A stretch of DNA of 54,430 bases, from contig CAMEFI010000021.1 in assembly GCA_945915475.1 (NCBI GenBank), positions 1 to 54,430 on the forward strand. The letters are read 5' to 3'. A program made the position numbers and the translations under genes. Positions within the stretch are counted from its first letter, which is position 1. The number at the start of each line of letters is the position of its first letter. The notes under the pieces were generated by a model, which worked only from the letters and a program-made list of their open reading frames with translations, did not search any database and had not been told where the DNA came from. The DNA comes from an uncultured Clostridium sp. GTDB lineage: Bacteria; Bacillota; Clostridia; Lachnospirales; Lachnospiraceae. Of this stretch, positions 26,577 to 35,460 are shown in pieces.

Positions 26577-27275
26577 CTATCGTTCCCATATCTTTCTTTG
26601 TACCATATGAATTATATTCTGTATCTTGTCTTTGCTGTATACTGACACGCAATACTTCTCATCCAAAAACAGGTTCTGTCCATAGGCAATCTCTGTCCCT
26701 TCTCCCACATTCCTGATAATATGAGATTCCTTGTCACTGTCCCATATTACCCGAAAAGAATTCAGTGGTATTCCCAGCCCACTTCCTTCATATTTCACAT
26801 AAGCTTCCTTCGTTGTCCAATATTGGAGAAATCTCCGTTCCTGTTCCGATTCATCCGCCATTGCCATAATATCTTCATACTCTTCCCTGCAAAAACAACG
26901 TTTTGCAACAGCCAGACAGTTCTTCTTTTTATATTCGATATCAATACCCACCTGACAGTCGCCCACAGCAATCACCGCATAATCGCCAGAATCAGAAAGG
27001 TTAAAGTCTATTCCCTGCATTCTATTCTCCGGAAGAAGCAGTGCCGGTCTCCCCGCTGCATTGTACACAAACCTCTGCTTTGACGGCACAATTCCTGTTT
27101 CTTCATGCAGAACATCCTGTAAAAAAGCCCAGGTTAATATCTTCTTCTTTGCAAGTGCCGGATTCTTCATCCGGTCAATTCTTTGTTTGCGTTCCTCCGG
27201 CAAATCTTTATAGAAAGCTTGTGACTGCTCAAAAGAGCAGCCACAATTCACATTCATATAATAGCAATGTAACAT
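26577..27275 (-). CDS. Sfp-type 4-prime-phosphopantetheinyl transferase
   Basis: 232 residues. It transfers phosphopantetheine from CoA to a carrier-protein serine. The two family motifs are VGIDIE (Asp112, Glu114, Mg binding) and WTTKEAYVKYEG (Trp153, Lys156, Glu157). The two-domain Sfp length suggests activity on secondary-metabolism carrier proteins, not the short AcpS form. It lies 20 bp after the BtrH-like gene and two genes after an acyl carrier protein, the obvious candidate substrate. Confidence 0.92.
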   Translation of the reverse strand: MLHCYYMNVNCGCSFEQSQAFYKDLPEERKQRIDRMKNPALAKKKILTWAFLQDVLHEETGIVPSKQRFVYNAAGRPALLLPENRMQGIDFNLSDSGDYAVIAVGDCQVGIDIEYKKKNCLAVAKRCFCREEYEDIMAMADESEQERRFLQYWTTKEAYVKYEGSGLGIPLNSFRVIWDSDKESHIIRNVGEGTEIAYGQNLFLDEKYCVSVYSKDKIQNIIHMVQRKIWER

Positions 27276-27295
27276 AGATCCATTACCTTGTCTTC

Positions 27296-28342
27296 CTACA
27301 GCTGGTTAATGACATGGCTTAAGATTGCCATCTCTTTTGCTTTCGCATCATTCAGATATGCTGCGATTCTGGCACCTGCTTCAATCTCTCCTGTTACAGA
27401 GATACGAACCAACAGATTACGTGCTGCTAACATATCATCTACAACAATTGCATACTCATCCAGCAACGACTGTTCAAACGGAATTACCTCGTTAGCCATG
27501 AGATATTTCAAACGGTCTAGCATCAATACTTTATGGTCATATGCGATATGAAGGGCACGAATATCAAAATCAGGCTCTTCTTCATGAAGCTGTTTGTCAA
27601 TTCTTGTCAAAAGGGCATCATATACATTCACTCCAAATACGGTATCGTCAAAACGATTACGCATCATGCGAAAATGATCTTTCGTATCTTCACCATTCAG
27701 GTATTCCTTTAATGTTCTCTTGATTAACACCGGATCAATATCATAATAACGGTTCTCTGTATTCTTCTGAATCACATAAAGTCCACGGGTACCCTTATAG
27801 TCATCCTTAAATACATGATCTTCGCCTGCCGTAAGATCATCAAACCCTTCCTTTACCTTATCAAAAGATACCGTTGTATAGGAATACTTATCTTTGAAAG
27901 TAAAGTCTCCAACATAGAACACTTCTTCTTCCATATTGTAACCATAAATAAATAACTCATGTGAGAACTTATAATCCACACCTACATCACAAAGCATCTT
28001 TGCTTCATCAAATGCTCCGTATATATAACCACCAAGATCAATAGTCTTCACAATGAAATCAATCACATCCCCGCAATAACTCTCAATCTGAGGCTTCGTA
28101 ATCAACGAAAAGATCAGATATGGACACTCTTTCATTGCACTCGATCCCGGCATCATGTCACACAGTAAAATCTCATCTCCAGTTGTATACTCTGCAATGT
28201 TATAGCAGCGCAATTGGATGTAGTTACTGTAAATCCATCTCTTTGCATTCTCATCATCCCCTAAAATAGAAAACAGGGTTGCATGCCACTGCCATGAAGT
28301 AACGGCAGGATACTTAACAGGTAATACTACTTTGTTTGCCAT
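27296..28342 (-). CDS. BtrH-like / C39-fold-like protein of unknown function (tentative)
   Basis: 348 residues, soluble, no signal peptide. The middle segment KFSHELFIYGYNMEEEVFYVGDF is reminiscent of the His-Asp part of the C39-peptidase-like fold seen in BtrH, which transfers acyl groups from a carrier protein to an amine during butirosin synthesis. The expected N-terminal nucleophile Cys is not obvious: the corresponding region reads VTSWQWHATLFSILGD. The C-terminal half is helical. Position between an acyl carrier protein (19 bp upstream) and its phosphopantetheinyl transferase supports acyl transfer from the carrier protein, but this is inference. I would not exclude an unrelated fold. 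Confidence 0.5.
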   Translation of the reverse strand: MANKVVLPVKYPAVTSWQWHATLFSILGDDENAKRWIYSNYIQLRCYNIAEYTTGDEILLCDMMPGSSAMKECPYLIFSLITKPQIESYCGDVIDFIVKTIDLGGYIYGAFDEAKMLCDVGVDYKFSHELFIYGYNMEEEVFYVGDFTFKDKYSYTTVSFDKVKEGFDDLTAGEDHVFKDDYKGTRGLYVIQKNTENRYYDIDPVLIKRTLKEYLNGEDTKDHFRMMRNRFDDTVFGVNVYDALLTRIDKQLHEEEPDFDIRALHIAYDHKVLMLDRLKYLMANEVIPFEQSLLDEYAIVVDDMLAARNLLVRISVTGEIEAGARIAAYLNDAKAKEMAILSHVINQL

Positions 28343-28361
28343 AATATGTACTCCTCCTCAA

Positions 28362-28610
28362 CTATTGTAACTTCTCTTCAATCAAATCCACCATGTCATC
28401 CAGATTCTCATACTTATTAAGAGCAAGCTCTCTATCATCAAATTCAATTTCAAAGGTCTTCTCTGCATCTACAATCACTTTGATCAATGATACAGAATCC
28501 AGACCATCATCTGTTAAAGAAGCCGATGTATCAATTGCGCTCTTATCCACTTCCGGCATCTCTTCCTCAATGATATCCAGTAACTTGTCCTTGATTTCAC
28601 TCTTTTCCAT
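28362..28610 (-). CDS. Acyl carrier protein
   Basis: 82 residues from the ATG at 28610, which has GGAGGT 10 nt upstream. The four-helix carrier protein has the phosphopantetheine site Ser39 in DGLDSVSLIKV. The hydrophobic pattern and the acidic first helix are typical. It is not next to fatty acid synthesis genes; it is followed by the BtrH-like gene and the Sfp-type transferase, suggesting a dedicated acyl pathway. Confidence 0.92.
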   Translation of the reverse strand: MEKSEIKDKLLDIIEEEMPEVDKSAIDTSASLTDDGLDSVSLIKVIVDAEKTFEIEFDDRELALNKYENLDDMVDLIEEKLQ

Positions 28611-28690
28611 AAATACTGTAACCTCCATAATAAATTGCAGCTGATCTCCGTATCACAAATGTCATTCGGCTATCATAAACCACTACCTAT

Positions 28691-28719
28691 ATTTTAATAC
28701 GAATATCTATTATCTTCAA
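28691..28719 (-). promoter_or_regulatory. Promoter of the acp - BtrH-like - sfp operon
   Basis: -35 TTGAAG (28714-28719), 17-bp spacer, -10 TAAAAT (28691-28696). Just upstream is a 14-bp perfect palindrome TGTAAATATTTACA (28730-28743), an operator candidate that overlaps the stop codon of the antiporter gene. It resembles a Rex-type site, but that is only a suggestion. Confidence 0.6.
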
Positions 28720-28738
28720 CAAAAATTTTTGTAAATAT

Positions 28739-30466
28739 TTACATATTTTCATTCAATTGTTCTGCTTCTTTTTTTAGTTTCTTATTCTTGCGGTTACGAA
28801 TTGCCCGAAGCAGAATCCCATGTACCAGATTCACATAGAATATTACACATAAAAGGATTGCCAGACCGCAAGCAATCAGAATACTCTTTGAATAGAAGTT
28901 GATATCTAAGTGTACCGCCTCATTCAGATTGCAAAAATTTGCAAACTGCGAAATAATGGAATTATGATTCACTGTCCATTGTGGAACAACACCCATTATA
29001 ACCTGTGCGGCTCCCACCAAAAGTAATAGCACCTCGCCAAAACGATATACCTGACCATTATCTTTGCCTTTCTTCATCAAACCCGGATCACCCACCAACG
29101 ACTCATCTTCTGATGTCAGGATTCGAATTGGTTCATCCGGTTTGCTAATAAAGAATTTCATGAATACGCGAAGGACTGCTGTCATCAAGAATCCCCATAT
29201 AATGATATAAATCACCACAAGCCATTTCCAGCTAACACCCGCAGAAATAGATTTGAAGAGGGTAGCATATCCAAGATATCCAAGAGTACCCGGCACCCCG
29301 GCCAGACTTGCTCCCGCAAGAAATGCTGCAATACCAAGGAGTTTGTTGCCTTTCCCTGCAGCAATGAGTCCTTTAATCTCATAGGTCTTATTTCTCCGTA
29401 CCAATTCAAGCGCCACCATATAAAGCGTTGCAAGGGAAAGCGCACTTGCAAATAACAGATACACAACACTCCTCACACTGTATTGATTGCCAGAACCACC
29501 TAACACAAGGAGACTAACCGCTAATAAATTGCATCCATTTGTCACAATATCAATACCCATGAGAATCTTCCGAATATCCGTAGACATCAATGCAATAATA
29601 TTGCCCCATACGATGGTCAACAATGCTCCTACCAGCAACACTCTTCCATAAAACTTATTTTCTACAAACAAATCAACTGCAATGACTAAAATACCATAAA
29701 TACCAAGCTTCGATACCACACTGGCCAGAACGGCAGATACCTCCATCAACCCATAGGAACAACCTCTTGTCACCTGGAACTGTACCGGAAATATACCTGC
29801 GATAATCGCAAAGCCAAGGCTTGTCAATAACCCGCCAATGAGCAAAGCACTATTACCACCACGGGACATAAGAGATGTATACATTCCCGTATAATTCACA
29901 CTTCCAAGATAACCAAATAAGATTACGATACCAGAAAGGAGACACCCCATTCCCGCTGTCACAAAACTAATATAGATATTGGCATTCCGGATAGCAGCCT
30001 GGTCTCTACGGTGCAGAATAAGCGGCCATGCACATAGCAACCCAAGGGTTATAAACATAAAGAAATTAAACAGATTATCTGTCATGCACGCCCCAAGCAC
30101 CATTCCAAAAACACACATAAGCAGAAGATAAAAGCGGTTACTGCTCTCTTCATTTTTCATAGATTCTTTCATAAACTGTGTAACAATAGCCATAACCAGC
30201 GTCACCAGAATACTCATGAGCACAGACACAACATTCATAGTAAGGGAAAGTCCTAAGCCTAACGCACTGCCGATGGACAATTCAAATTCCGTTCCCTTGC
30301 CAATAGTCATGTAAGCAAGATACGCAAGCATTGCCAGCTCTACAATAACTACAATATCAATCCAGTCATTTCTTGTTCCTTTATCCTTCTTCCCCAGGAA
30401 GAAACCAATGATTCCTCCTAGTACCGGAAACAGAAAGATTAATAATAATCCATAATTATTTGCCAT
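28739..30466 (-). CDS. Proton-conducting antiporter-like membrane protein (NuoN/NuoM/MrpD-type)
   Basis: About 575 residues and roughly 14 transmembrane helices. The pattern is that of complex I / Mrp antiporter subunits: VMAIVTQFMK, an inner repeat with MEVSAVLASVVSKLGIYGIL (helix with conserved Lys), and MSTDIRKILMGIDIVTNGCNLLAVS. No other complex I or hydrogenase subunit is encoded nearby. The start is the ATG at 30466 with AGGCGG upstream. Likely works with the smaller homologous protein encoded 12 bp upstream; ion and partner unknown. Confidence 0.8.
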   Translation of the reverse strand: MANNYGLLLIFLFPVLGGIIGFFLGKKDKGTRNDWIDIVVIVELAMLAYLAYMTIGKGTEFELSIGSALGLGLSLTMNVVSVLMSILVTLVMAIVTQFMKESMKNEESSNRFYLLLMCVFGMVLGACMTDNLFNFFMFITLGLLCAWPLILHRRDQAAIRNANIYISFVTAGMGCLLSGIVILFGYLGSVNYTGMYTSLMSRGGNSALLIGGLLTSLGFAIIAGIFPVQFQVTRGCSYGLMEVSAVLASVVSKLGIYGILVIAVDLFVENKFYGRVLLVGALLTIVWGNIIALMSTDIRKILMGIDIVTNGCNLLAVSLLVLGGSGNQYSVRSVVYLLFASALSLATLYMVALELVRRNKTYEIKGLIAAGKGNKLLGIAAFLAGASLAGVPGTLGYLGYATLFKSISAGVSWKWLVVIYIIIWGFLMTAVLRVFMKFFISKPDEPIRILTSEDESLVGDPGLMKKGKDNGQVYRFGEVLLLLVGAAQVIMGVVPQWTVNHNSIISQFANFCNLNEAVHLDINFYSKSILIACGLAILLCVIFYVNLVHGILLRAIRNRKNKKLKKEAEQLNENM

Positions 30467-30478
30467 CTCATTCACCGC

Positions 30479-31165
30479 CTAACTAAATATCTTCTGCATC
30501 ACTGTACTGGTCACCTCAAGAACAGGCTGCTGATACAGGGAAAATACAATCAAAATCATTGCAAGCACCCAGCTTACCGTAAGCAAGCCCTTAGAAGGAG
30601 CTGCAGCTTCCTTAGAATCAGAAATTGTCATCTCAACCATTTCCGGTTCCTGTTCTTCGTCTTTGCAAGGGAAATACATGTATCGTAACACCGGGAACAA
30701 CAACGCTGCCGGAACTACGATTCCCAGGACATTTCCCAACAATCCCACATAGGTAAGCGCACCAAAATTACCGGCTAACAATCCAATCTCTGAATAAATG
30801 ATACCGGTAAATGTTCCGGTAACCGGCACACCGATCATTACAACTGACAGAATAACCAGCAAAGCATATGTGTATGGCATCTTCCGTCCAATGCCACGCA
30901 ATCCCCCTATATCCCGGATCTCATTGTGCTTACAAATACTTTGCACCAACAACATACACGGAATCCATGCAACAAGTCGGTATATCAGCTGAAAACATCC
31001 TCCTACCAGTCCGTAAGTATTCATCTCTGCCGCCGCAAGCAACACCATTCCCATTGCCGCAACACCCAAAAAAAGAAGTCGTTTTCCCACTGTTTTCATC
31101 TTAAGTCCCAGCAGCCCGGCCAATATCAGAAGCGCCGCAACTGCAATTAAAATTTTGCTTACCAT
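30479..31165 (-). CDS. Half-size antiporter-like membrane protein
   Basis: 228 residues, about six transmembrane helices. The segment EIRDIGGLRGIGRKMPYTYALLVI followed by GVPVTGTFTG matches the loop and helix near the C-terminal half of NuoM/MrpD-type subunits, which usually run to about 450-600 residues. The reading frame is intact, with AGGAGG before the ATG, so this looks like a deliberate short subunit. It lies between corA (14 bp) and the full-length antiporter gene (12 bp), clearly one transcript. Confidence 0.7.
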   Translation of the reverse strand: MVSKILIAVAALLILAGLLGLKMKTVGKRLLFLGVAAMGMVLLAAAEMNTYGLVGGCFQLIYRLVAWIPCMLLVQSICKHNEIRDIGGLRGIGRKMPYTYALLVILSVVMIGVPVTGTFTGIIYSEIGLLAGNFGALTYVGLLGNVLGIVVPAALLFPVLRYMYFPCKDEEQEPEMVEMTISDSKEAAAPSKGLLTVSWVLAMILIVFSLYQQPVLEVTSTVMQKIFS

Positions 31166-31179
31166 GTGTTCCTCCTTGT

Positions 31180-32085
31180 TTACAACAACTTATATTTTTT
31201 GAAAGCAATTATACAGATTCCAACGACAATTACAGAAAATATAATCACACCAAGATAGCCATACCTCCACGTAAGTTCCGGCATATAGGCAAAATTCATT
31301 CCGTACCAGCCAACAATCAGTGTCAATGGCAGAAACACCGTTGTAATCACTGTAAACAGCTTCATAATGTTGTTCAAATTATAATCTAACATCGCGTCAT
31401 GAGTTTCTCGCAATTGTACTGCATATTCCTTGAGATGCTTAACGTTCTCCGACAGGCGTAACGTCCGCTCCGTAAATGTTGCAAAACGTTTCACATTCTC
31501 CTGGGGAAACATCTCATTATCATTATCCCGAAGCACCTCGCCGATATCAATCAACTGGTCGTAATAGTTCCAAATATACATCAGCTCTTTCTTCATGGAA
31601 AGAATCTCATTGATAAATGCTGCATCCACACGTTCTTTGAGAATTCTGGTCTCTAAGGCACTCATGTTAAATTCCATATTCTCAAGAAACTTCCGATCCT
31701 CCAGAATCAATATATCCAGAAAACGGTAAAGAAACTTCTCTGGTACACTCTGGCGTAACTCTGTCTCATCCCGGTAGCTTGCCACTACCCGGTCAAACAG
31801 TTTGCGTATGCTCTCATCCTCATCCCTGATATTTACAAACAGGCACAGATCATTGCGTATATAAATGGCTAATCTGTCCTTTTCATCAAATACCTGTAAC
31901 AGATTGATCAAATCCAGCACCGTAAATACCAGATTCCCGGTTACAATCGTATCGCTTCGGAAATTATGCAGATTCTGCCGACATGCCCTTACAGTCTCTT
32001 CCGGAAATCCATACATCACATAGTCGTCCTGTAGTTCCGCAAACGTTACAAACCCTACTCTTCCTCTTTTTAATTCATAAAACAT
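31180..32085 (-). CDS. CorA family divalent metal ion transporter
   Basis: About 301 residues. A cytoplasmic alpha-beta domain and long stalk helix precede two C-terminal transmembrane helices. The signature YGMNF is at the end of the first, and a basic tail (FKKYKLL) follows the second. CorA proteins move Mg2+ or other divalent cations. The start is the ATG at 32085 with GGAG upstream; the open frame extends 66 codons further through AT-rich non-coding sequence. It is the first gene of the antiporter operon, which suggests ion-homeostasis coupling (inference). Confidence 0.9.
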   Translation of the reverse strand: MFYELKRGRVGFVTFAELQDDYVMYGFPEETVRACRQNLHNFRSDTIVTGNLVFTVLDLINLLQVFDEKDRLAIYIRNDLCLFVNIRDEDESIRKLFDRVVASYRDETELRQSVPEKFLYRFLDILILEDRKFLENMEFNMSALETRILKERVDAAFINEILSMKKELMYIWNYYDQLIDIGEVLRDNDNEMFPQENVKRFATFTERTLRLSENVKHLKEYAVQLRETHDAMLDYNLNNIMKLFTVITTVFLPLTLIVGWYGMNFAYMPELTWRYGYLGVIIFSVIVVGICIIAFKKYKLL

Positions 32086-32239
32086 GGCTATTCTCCGTAT
32101 TCTCCACACAGAATATATTGTTCTTATAATTTCTGTATTGATATTCTTTACGGATAGTATGCCCGTTTTTACACGCGATAGCCCCATTTTACCACTTATT
32201 GTAAAAAATACAATGGAATTCACATAATGTTCGGAATTG

Positions 32240-32276
32240 AAAAAAGGAGCCGACACATCGGGAAAAACCACTCCAT
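32240..32276 (-). terminator. Possible terminator after the DUF1002 gene
   Basis: GGAG (32246-32249) and CTCC (32271-32274) with an inner CCGA-CACA-TCGG hairpin (32250-32261) are followed on the minus strand by a TTTTTT run. Stem geometry is irregular. The rest of the 218-bp gap is the presumed corA promoter region. Confidence 0.4.
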
Positions 32277-32303
32277 ATGTCAACCCCTTCCTTGTTCCGT
32301 CAA

Positions 32304-33209
32304 TTATCCAAAAATGCTGTTAAAGAAATTCTGTAAAGCTTCCAGAATCTTCTGGAAGAAATTCTTTGCCTGCTCCTTATCAATTCCCATATCCTCTAAC
32401 TTATTGAATAAATCTTTTGCCTGTTCCTTCATACTGTCAATGTCCAGGTCAAGCTTACTAATCTTCTTCATGAGGGAAATGATAGTCTGTTTCTCCTCCT
32501 CTGTAACCGAAATTCCAAGCTGCTTGGCACCTTCATCAATCGCTTCGCTGATTGCCTCATCATTATCAAGACCCTCTTCTACTACTTTTGCCTTAACAAA
32601 TGCCATCAACTGTTCCACATCTTCGGAATTGATATCTTCTGCCATCTGACTGGTAACAACCAACTCATTCACCGCTGCATCCATGCTTTCCTCAGATACT
32701 TCTTCTCCTGTAAGCTCTGAATATGCCTTCATTGCTCCTACCAGAGCTGCTGTACCGGTAATCTCAAATGGTCCTGCAACAATCACTTCTGCATTCTCGA
32801 TTCCTGCCGTAATTAATGCATTTGTATACATTCCCTTTGTACAATAAGAGATATTCTTTGTCTCAACATCAATGCCATCACCATCATCACCCAGGATAAC
32901 AATAACGGAAGAAAGTGCTCTTGAACCAATCACACTTGAATCCAAATAATCCCCTAAATACTCATGTTCCTCATCATTGGTAATCTCTCCAACCGTGTAA
33001 TCCTCTAAGTCATCTTCTGTAATTCCCATCAGATCCATAACCGTCTTCTTCTCACCATCCGACAAATCTGCGCCAAATGATACATACACATCATCCGGAT
33101 CCGCATTTTCCACCGCATCCGCTTTCACAGTCATTCCCGCTGTCGGAAGTGTTAATACTATAGTTGCCGCAAGCGCTATCGTTGTAATCTTCTTATATAA
33201 TGTTTTCAT
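32304..33209 (-). CDS. Secreted DUF1002 family protein
   Basis: 301 residues. A signal peptide (cleavage near MTVKADA) is followed by the DUF1002 core: SFGADLSDGEKKTVMDLMGI, then SSVIVILGDDG and AEVIVAGPFEITGTAALVGA. The rest is helical and acidic, ending NFFNSIFG. Function unknown; such proteins are common in Firmicutes. ATG start with a GGAAAG Shine-Dalgarno. No operon partner is evident: the zinc peptidase upstream is 94 bp away. Confidence 0.85.
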   Translation of the reverse strand: MKTLYKKITTIALAATIVLTLPTAGMTVKADAVENADPDDVYVSFGADLSDGEKKTVMDLMGITEDDLEDYTVGEITNDEEHEYLGDYLDSSVIGSRALSSVIVILGDDGDGIDVETKNISYCTKGMYTNALITAGIENAEVIVAGPFEITGTAALVGAMKAYSELTGEEVSEESMDAAVNELVVTSQMAEDINSEDVEQLMAFVKAKVVEEGLDNDEAISEAIDEGAKQLGISVTEEEKQTIISLMKKISKLDLDIDSMKEQAKDLFNKLEDMGIDKEQAKNFFQKILEALQNFFNSIFG

Positions 33210-33303
33210 TTTTTCTTTCCTTTCTTCCCTATCTTAATAACATATAATGTCACATTGTAACACTTATTTCATTCTCCCGTCAATTTAAGACTTTCTTAAC
33301 CTC

Positions 33304-34104
33304 CTAGTCATCTCGTCTATTTCCAAGAAATCTCGTCACATAGTATATAATCTGTAAAATAGATGTAACGAGTGCTGCCACATAGGTCATTGCTGCTGCA
33401 GAAAGCACCTTCTTTGCACCCTTATAATCAGAGTCCGCAAACATTCCACTGTCCCGAATGACAGACAGTGCACGGCTGGATGCATCGAACTCCACCGGAA
33501 GCGTAACTAACTGAAACAATGCAACTAGTGAGAATAGCAGAATTCCGAAGAAAATCAGGCTTCTTCCAAACTGTCCGGAAAAGAAACATCCGATTATAAT
33601 CATGATCGGTCCTACACTAGATCCAAAGTTACAGATTGGAACGATCGCATTACGAATCTTGATAGGCGTATATTCCTCCGCATGCTGAACCGCATGCCCT
33701 GCCTCATGGGCTGCAACACCAACTGCACCAATGGATGTGGAATTATATACCGAAGAAGATAAACGAATCACATTGTCTCTTGGATCATAATGGTCCGTCA
33801 ACTCTCCTGATACATGTTCGATCCTGACATAAGAAAGTCCATTCTTGTCAAGAATCATTCTTGCTACATCCGCTCCTGTAATTCCCCTTGAATTTCTTAC
33901 ATTATTATATTTCCTAAATGTAGTCTTCACTTTAAACTGTGCCCACAGGCCAAGAAGCAATGCCGGCAGCATAAAGATAAGATACGACAAATATCCATAG
34001 CCGCCATAGCCATACACACCATAACCACCATAATATAACCCCATCACCATATCGCTAAGTACACCGCTCATATCTGTTATCGCCTGTACCATTGTTCCTA
34101 TCAT
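33304..34104 (-). CDS. Membrane zinc metallopeptidase, YugP/Spo-type (DUF neutral zinc peptidase)
   Basis: 266 residues. A Gly/Tyr-rich N-terminus (YYGGYGVYGYGGYGYLSY) precedes a transmembrane helix. The cytoplasmic peptidase part has VAAHEAGHAVQHAEEY, a clear HExxH zinc motif, and is followed by three membrane helices (about 150-175, 180-200, 235-255). It matches the YugP family; substrates are unknown. Start ATG with AGGAGGG upstream. The repeated Gly-Tyr N-terminus is longer than I recall for YugP. Confidence 0.9.
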   Translation of the reverse strand: MIGTMVQAITDMSGVLSDMVMGLYYGGYGVYGYGGYGYLSYLIFMLPALLLGLWAQFKVKTTFRKYNNVRNSRGITGADVARMILDKNGLSYVRIEHVSGELTDHYDPRDNVIRLSSSVYNSTSIGAVGVAAHEAGHAVQHAEEYTPIKIRNAIVPICNFGSSVGPIMIIIGCFFSGQFGRSLIFFGILLFSLVALFQLVTLPVEFDASSRALSVIRDSGMFADSDYKGAKKVLSAAAMTYVAALVTSILQIIYYVTRFLGNRRDD

Positions 34105-34248
34105 AATAATCCCTCCTAAATGCTTCTAATAATATGATTTCCATTTACCTTGAATTGTAACCTTAATACAAATATGTGTTCATTATGTGTTCAAATTCTT
34201 TTGCAAATAATATTTTTTTTTGGCATTTGCAAGAATTACTTTTTCTCC

Positions 34249-35220
34249 TTATTCGTACTGTTTCCATACATTCTCTATCATCTGCACATATTCTTCCTGC
34301 ACCCAGGAAGGCTCAACAATCTTCACCTTATTGCCAAACCCGAATAACCAGCCGAAAAACCGTTCACTAATGACAGTATCGATAACAACCGACAAAGAAG
34401 ATTGTTCTTCATGCATCCAGACATTTTTACCAAAATGATCAATCATTACACCTGCAAGTGAAGCATCTGCAAGCAGTTTAACCGTCGTCTTCTTCCCTGC
34501 AAACATACCAAAAGTCTGGGAACCATAACTGGCAACATCTATTGTATCGTACTCGCTACGTCCAAGTCGCTCTTCCTTACATACATGGATTTCTCTCATT
34601 TTATCCACCCGGTAATGACGCATCTGCCCCGTACTCTCATCATAGCCCACCAGATAATATTTGTCACTGTCCCATTGAAAAAACCATGGTGATACAATAT
34701 ATGTCTCTCCGTTCTTTCTTAGCACAAGCTCCTTTTGGGTATTCCATGTATAATACAAAAAGGCTATCTGCTTATTCTCCCGAATCCCCTCATATATCGC
34801 ATGAATGTTATAATAAATGCTCTCGTTCATGGACTTCACCCGATTGTGCACCGACACCTGGCTTGTTAGCTTTTTGGCCTCATACCTGCTGGTCAGCATC
34901 CCTAATCTGGCAATCAGTTCATTGGATTTCTTCTCGGTAATGAATTTTGAGGACTGAACTGCGTCCACAAGCAGCTTCAGTTCCGGCAGTTCAAACCCAC
35001 GCGTTGCCAGATAGGCACCTCGTCTTCCCCTTATGATATCCATCCCAAATACCGAAAGCGTGGTCAGATCATTGTAGACACTCTTGCGTTCACACACAAT
35101 GTCCCATTCCTTCAATCGTTCCACAATCTGATCCCCTGTCATGGGATGATCTTCATCTGTCTCTTCATATAAAATCTTTGCTACATACAATAATTTCTGT
35201 TTGTTTGACTCCCTTCTCAC
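34249..35220 (-). CDS. WYL domain transcriptional regulator
   Basis: 323 residues. An N-terminal winged helix-turn-helix (about 5-75) is followed by a WYL domain from about residue 140 (IAFLYYTW, YIVSPWFFQWDSDKYYLVGYDE, MRHYRVDKMREI) and a C-terminal WCX extension. WYL domains bind single-stranded nucleic acid or cyclic nucleotide-type ligands; targets unknown. The start is GTG with GGAGG only about 4 nt upstream. A MITE-like element ends 26 bp upstream of this start and separates the gene from gatD, so its promoter must lie in or beyond the element. Confidence 0.88.
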   Translation of the reverse strand: MRRESNKQKLLYVAKILYEETDEDHPMTGDQIVERLKEWDIVCERKSVYNDLTTLSVFGMDIIRGRRGAYLATRGFELPELKLLVDAVQSSKFITEKKSNELIARLGMLTSRYEAKKLTSQVSVHNRVKSMNESIYYNIHAIYEGIRENKQIAFLYYTWNTQKELVLRKNGETYIVSPWFFQWDSDKYYLVGYDESTGQMRHYRVDKMREIHVCKEERLGRSEYDTIDVASYGSQTFGMFAGKKTTVKLLADASLAGVMIDHFGKNVWMHEEQSSLSVVIDTVISERFFGWLFGFGNKVKIVEPSWVQEEYVQMIENVWKQYE

Positions 35221-35246
35221 GTAACCTCCTTATTTTTGTCTAACAT

Positions 35247-35455
35247 TAGGCAATTGCGAAACTCTTGGAAATGTATATTGAGTTGTACAGATTTGACAAG
35301 TATCCTAAGCAGGTGCTTTGAGACCGCCGGTACTTAACGAGTGTGAAACACGAGTTTAGTACCGCTGCGAGACGAGAGCAGCGCAAGCGTGCCTGTGAGG
35401 ATATTGTCAAATTGCCCAACGTTTATAGAAGAAACAGGCGTTTCGCAAACGCCTA
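35247..35455 (+). mobile_element. Palindromic MITE-like element, copy 2 (209 bp), between gatD and the WYL gene
   Basis: Left end TAGGCAATTGCG, right end CGCAAACGCCTA, flanked by a perfect 12-bp direct repeat TTTGTCTAACAT (35235-35246 and 35456-35467). Same layout as copy 1 with near-identical head: hairpin A CGGTACTTAAC (35328-35338) with GTTTAGTACCG (35354-35364), hairpin B GCTGC (35364-35368) with GCAGC (35378-35382). The right duplication overlaps the last codon and stop of gatD. Pointing into the WYL gene is a promoter-like pair TTGTCA (35294-35299), 16 bp, TATACA (35272-35277). The right terminal 19 bp (AGGCGTTTCGCAAACGCCT) are themselves palindromic. Confidence 0.88.
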
Positions 35456-35460
35456 TTTGT

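Noticed and set aside
30479-31165. A frameshifted fragment of the neighbouring antiporter gene
   Set aside because: It has its own ATG and AGGAGG, normal spacing to both neighbours and a complete helix pattern; the downstream full-size gene is also intact.
34198-34231. Inverted repeat TTGCAAAT ... ATTTGCAA between the WYL and zinc peptidase genes as a terminator
   Set aside because: The loop is A/T-only and no T tract follows the stem on the minus strand, so I do not call it as a terminator.
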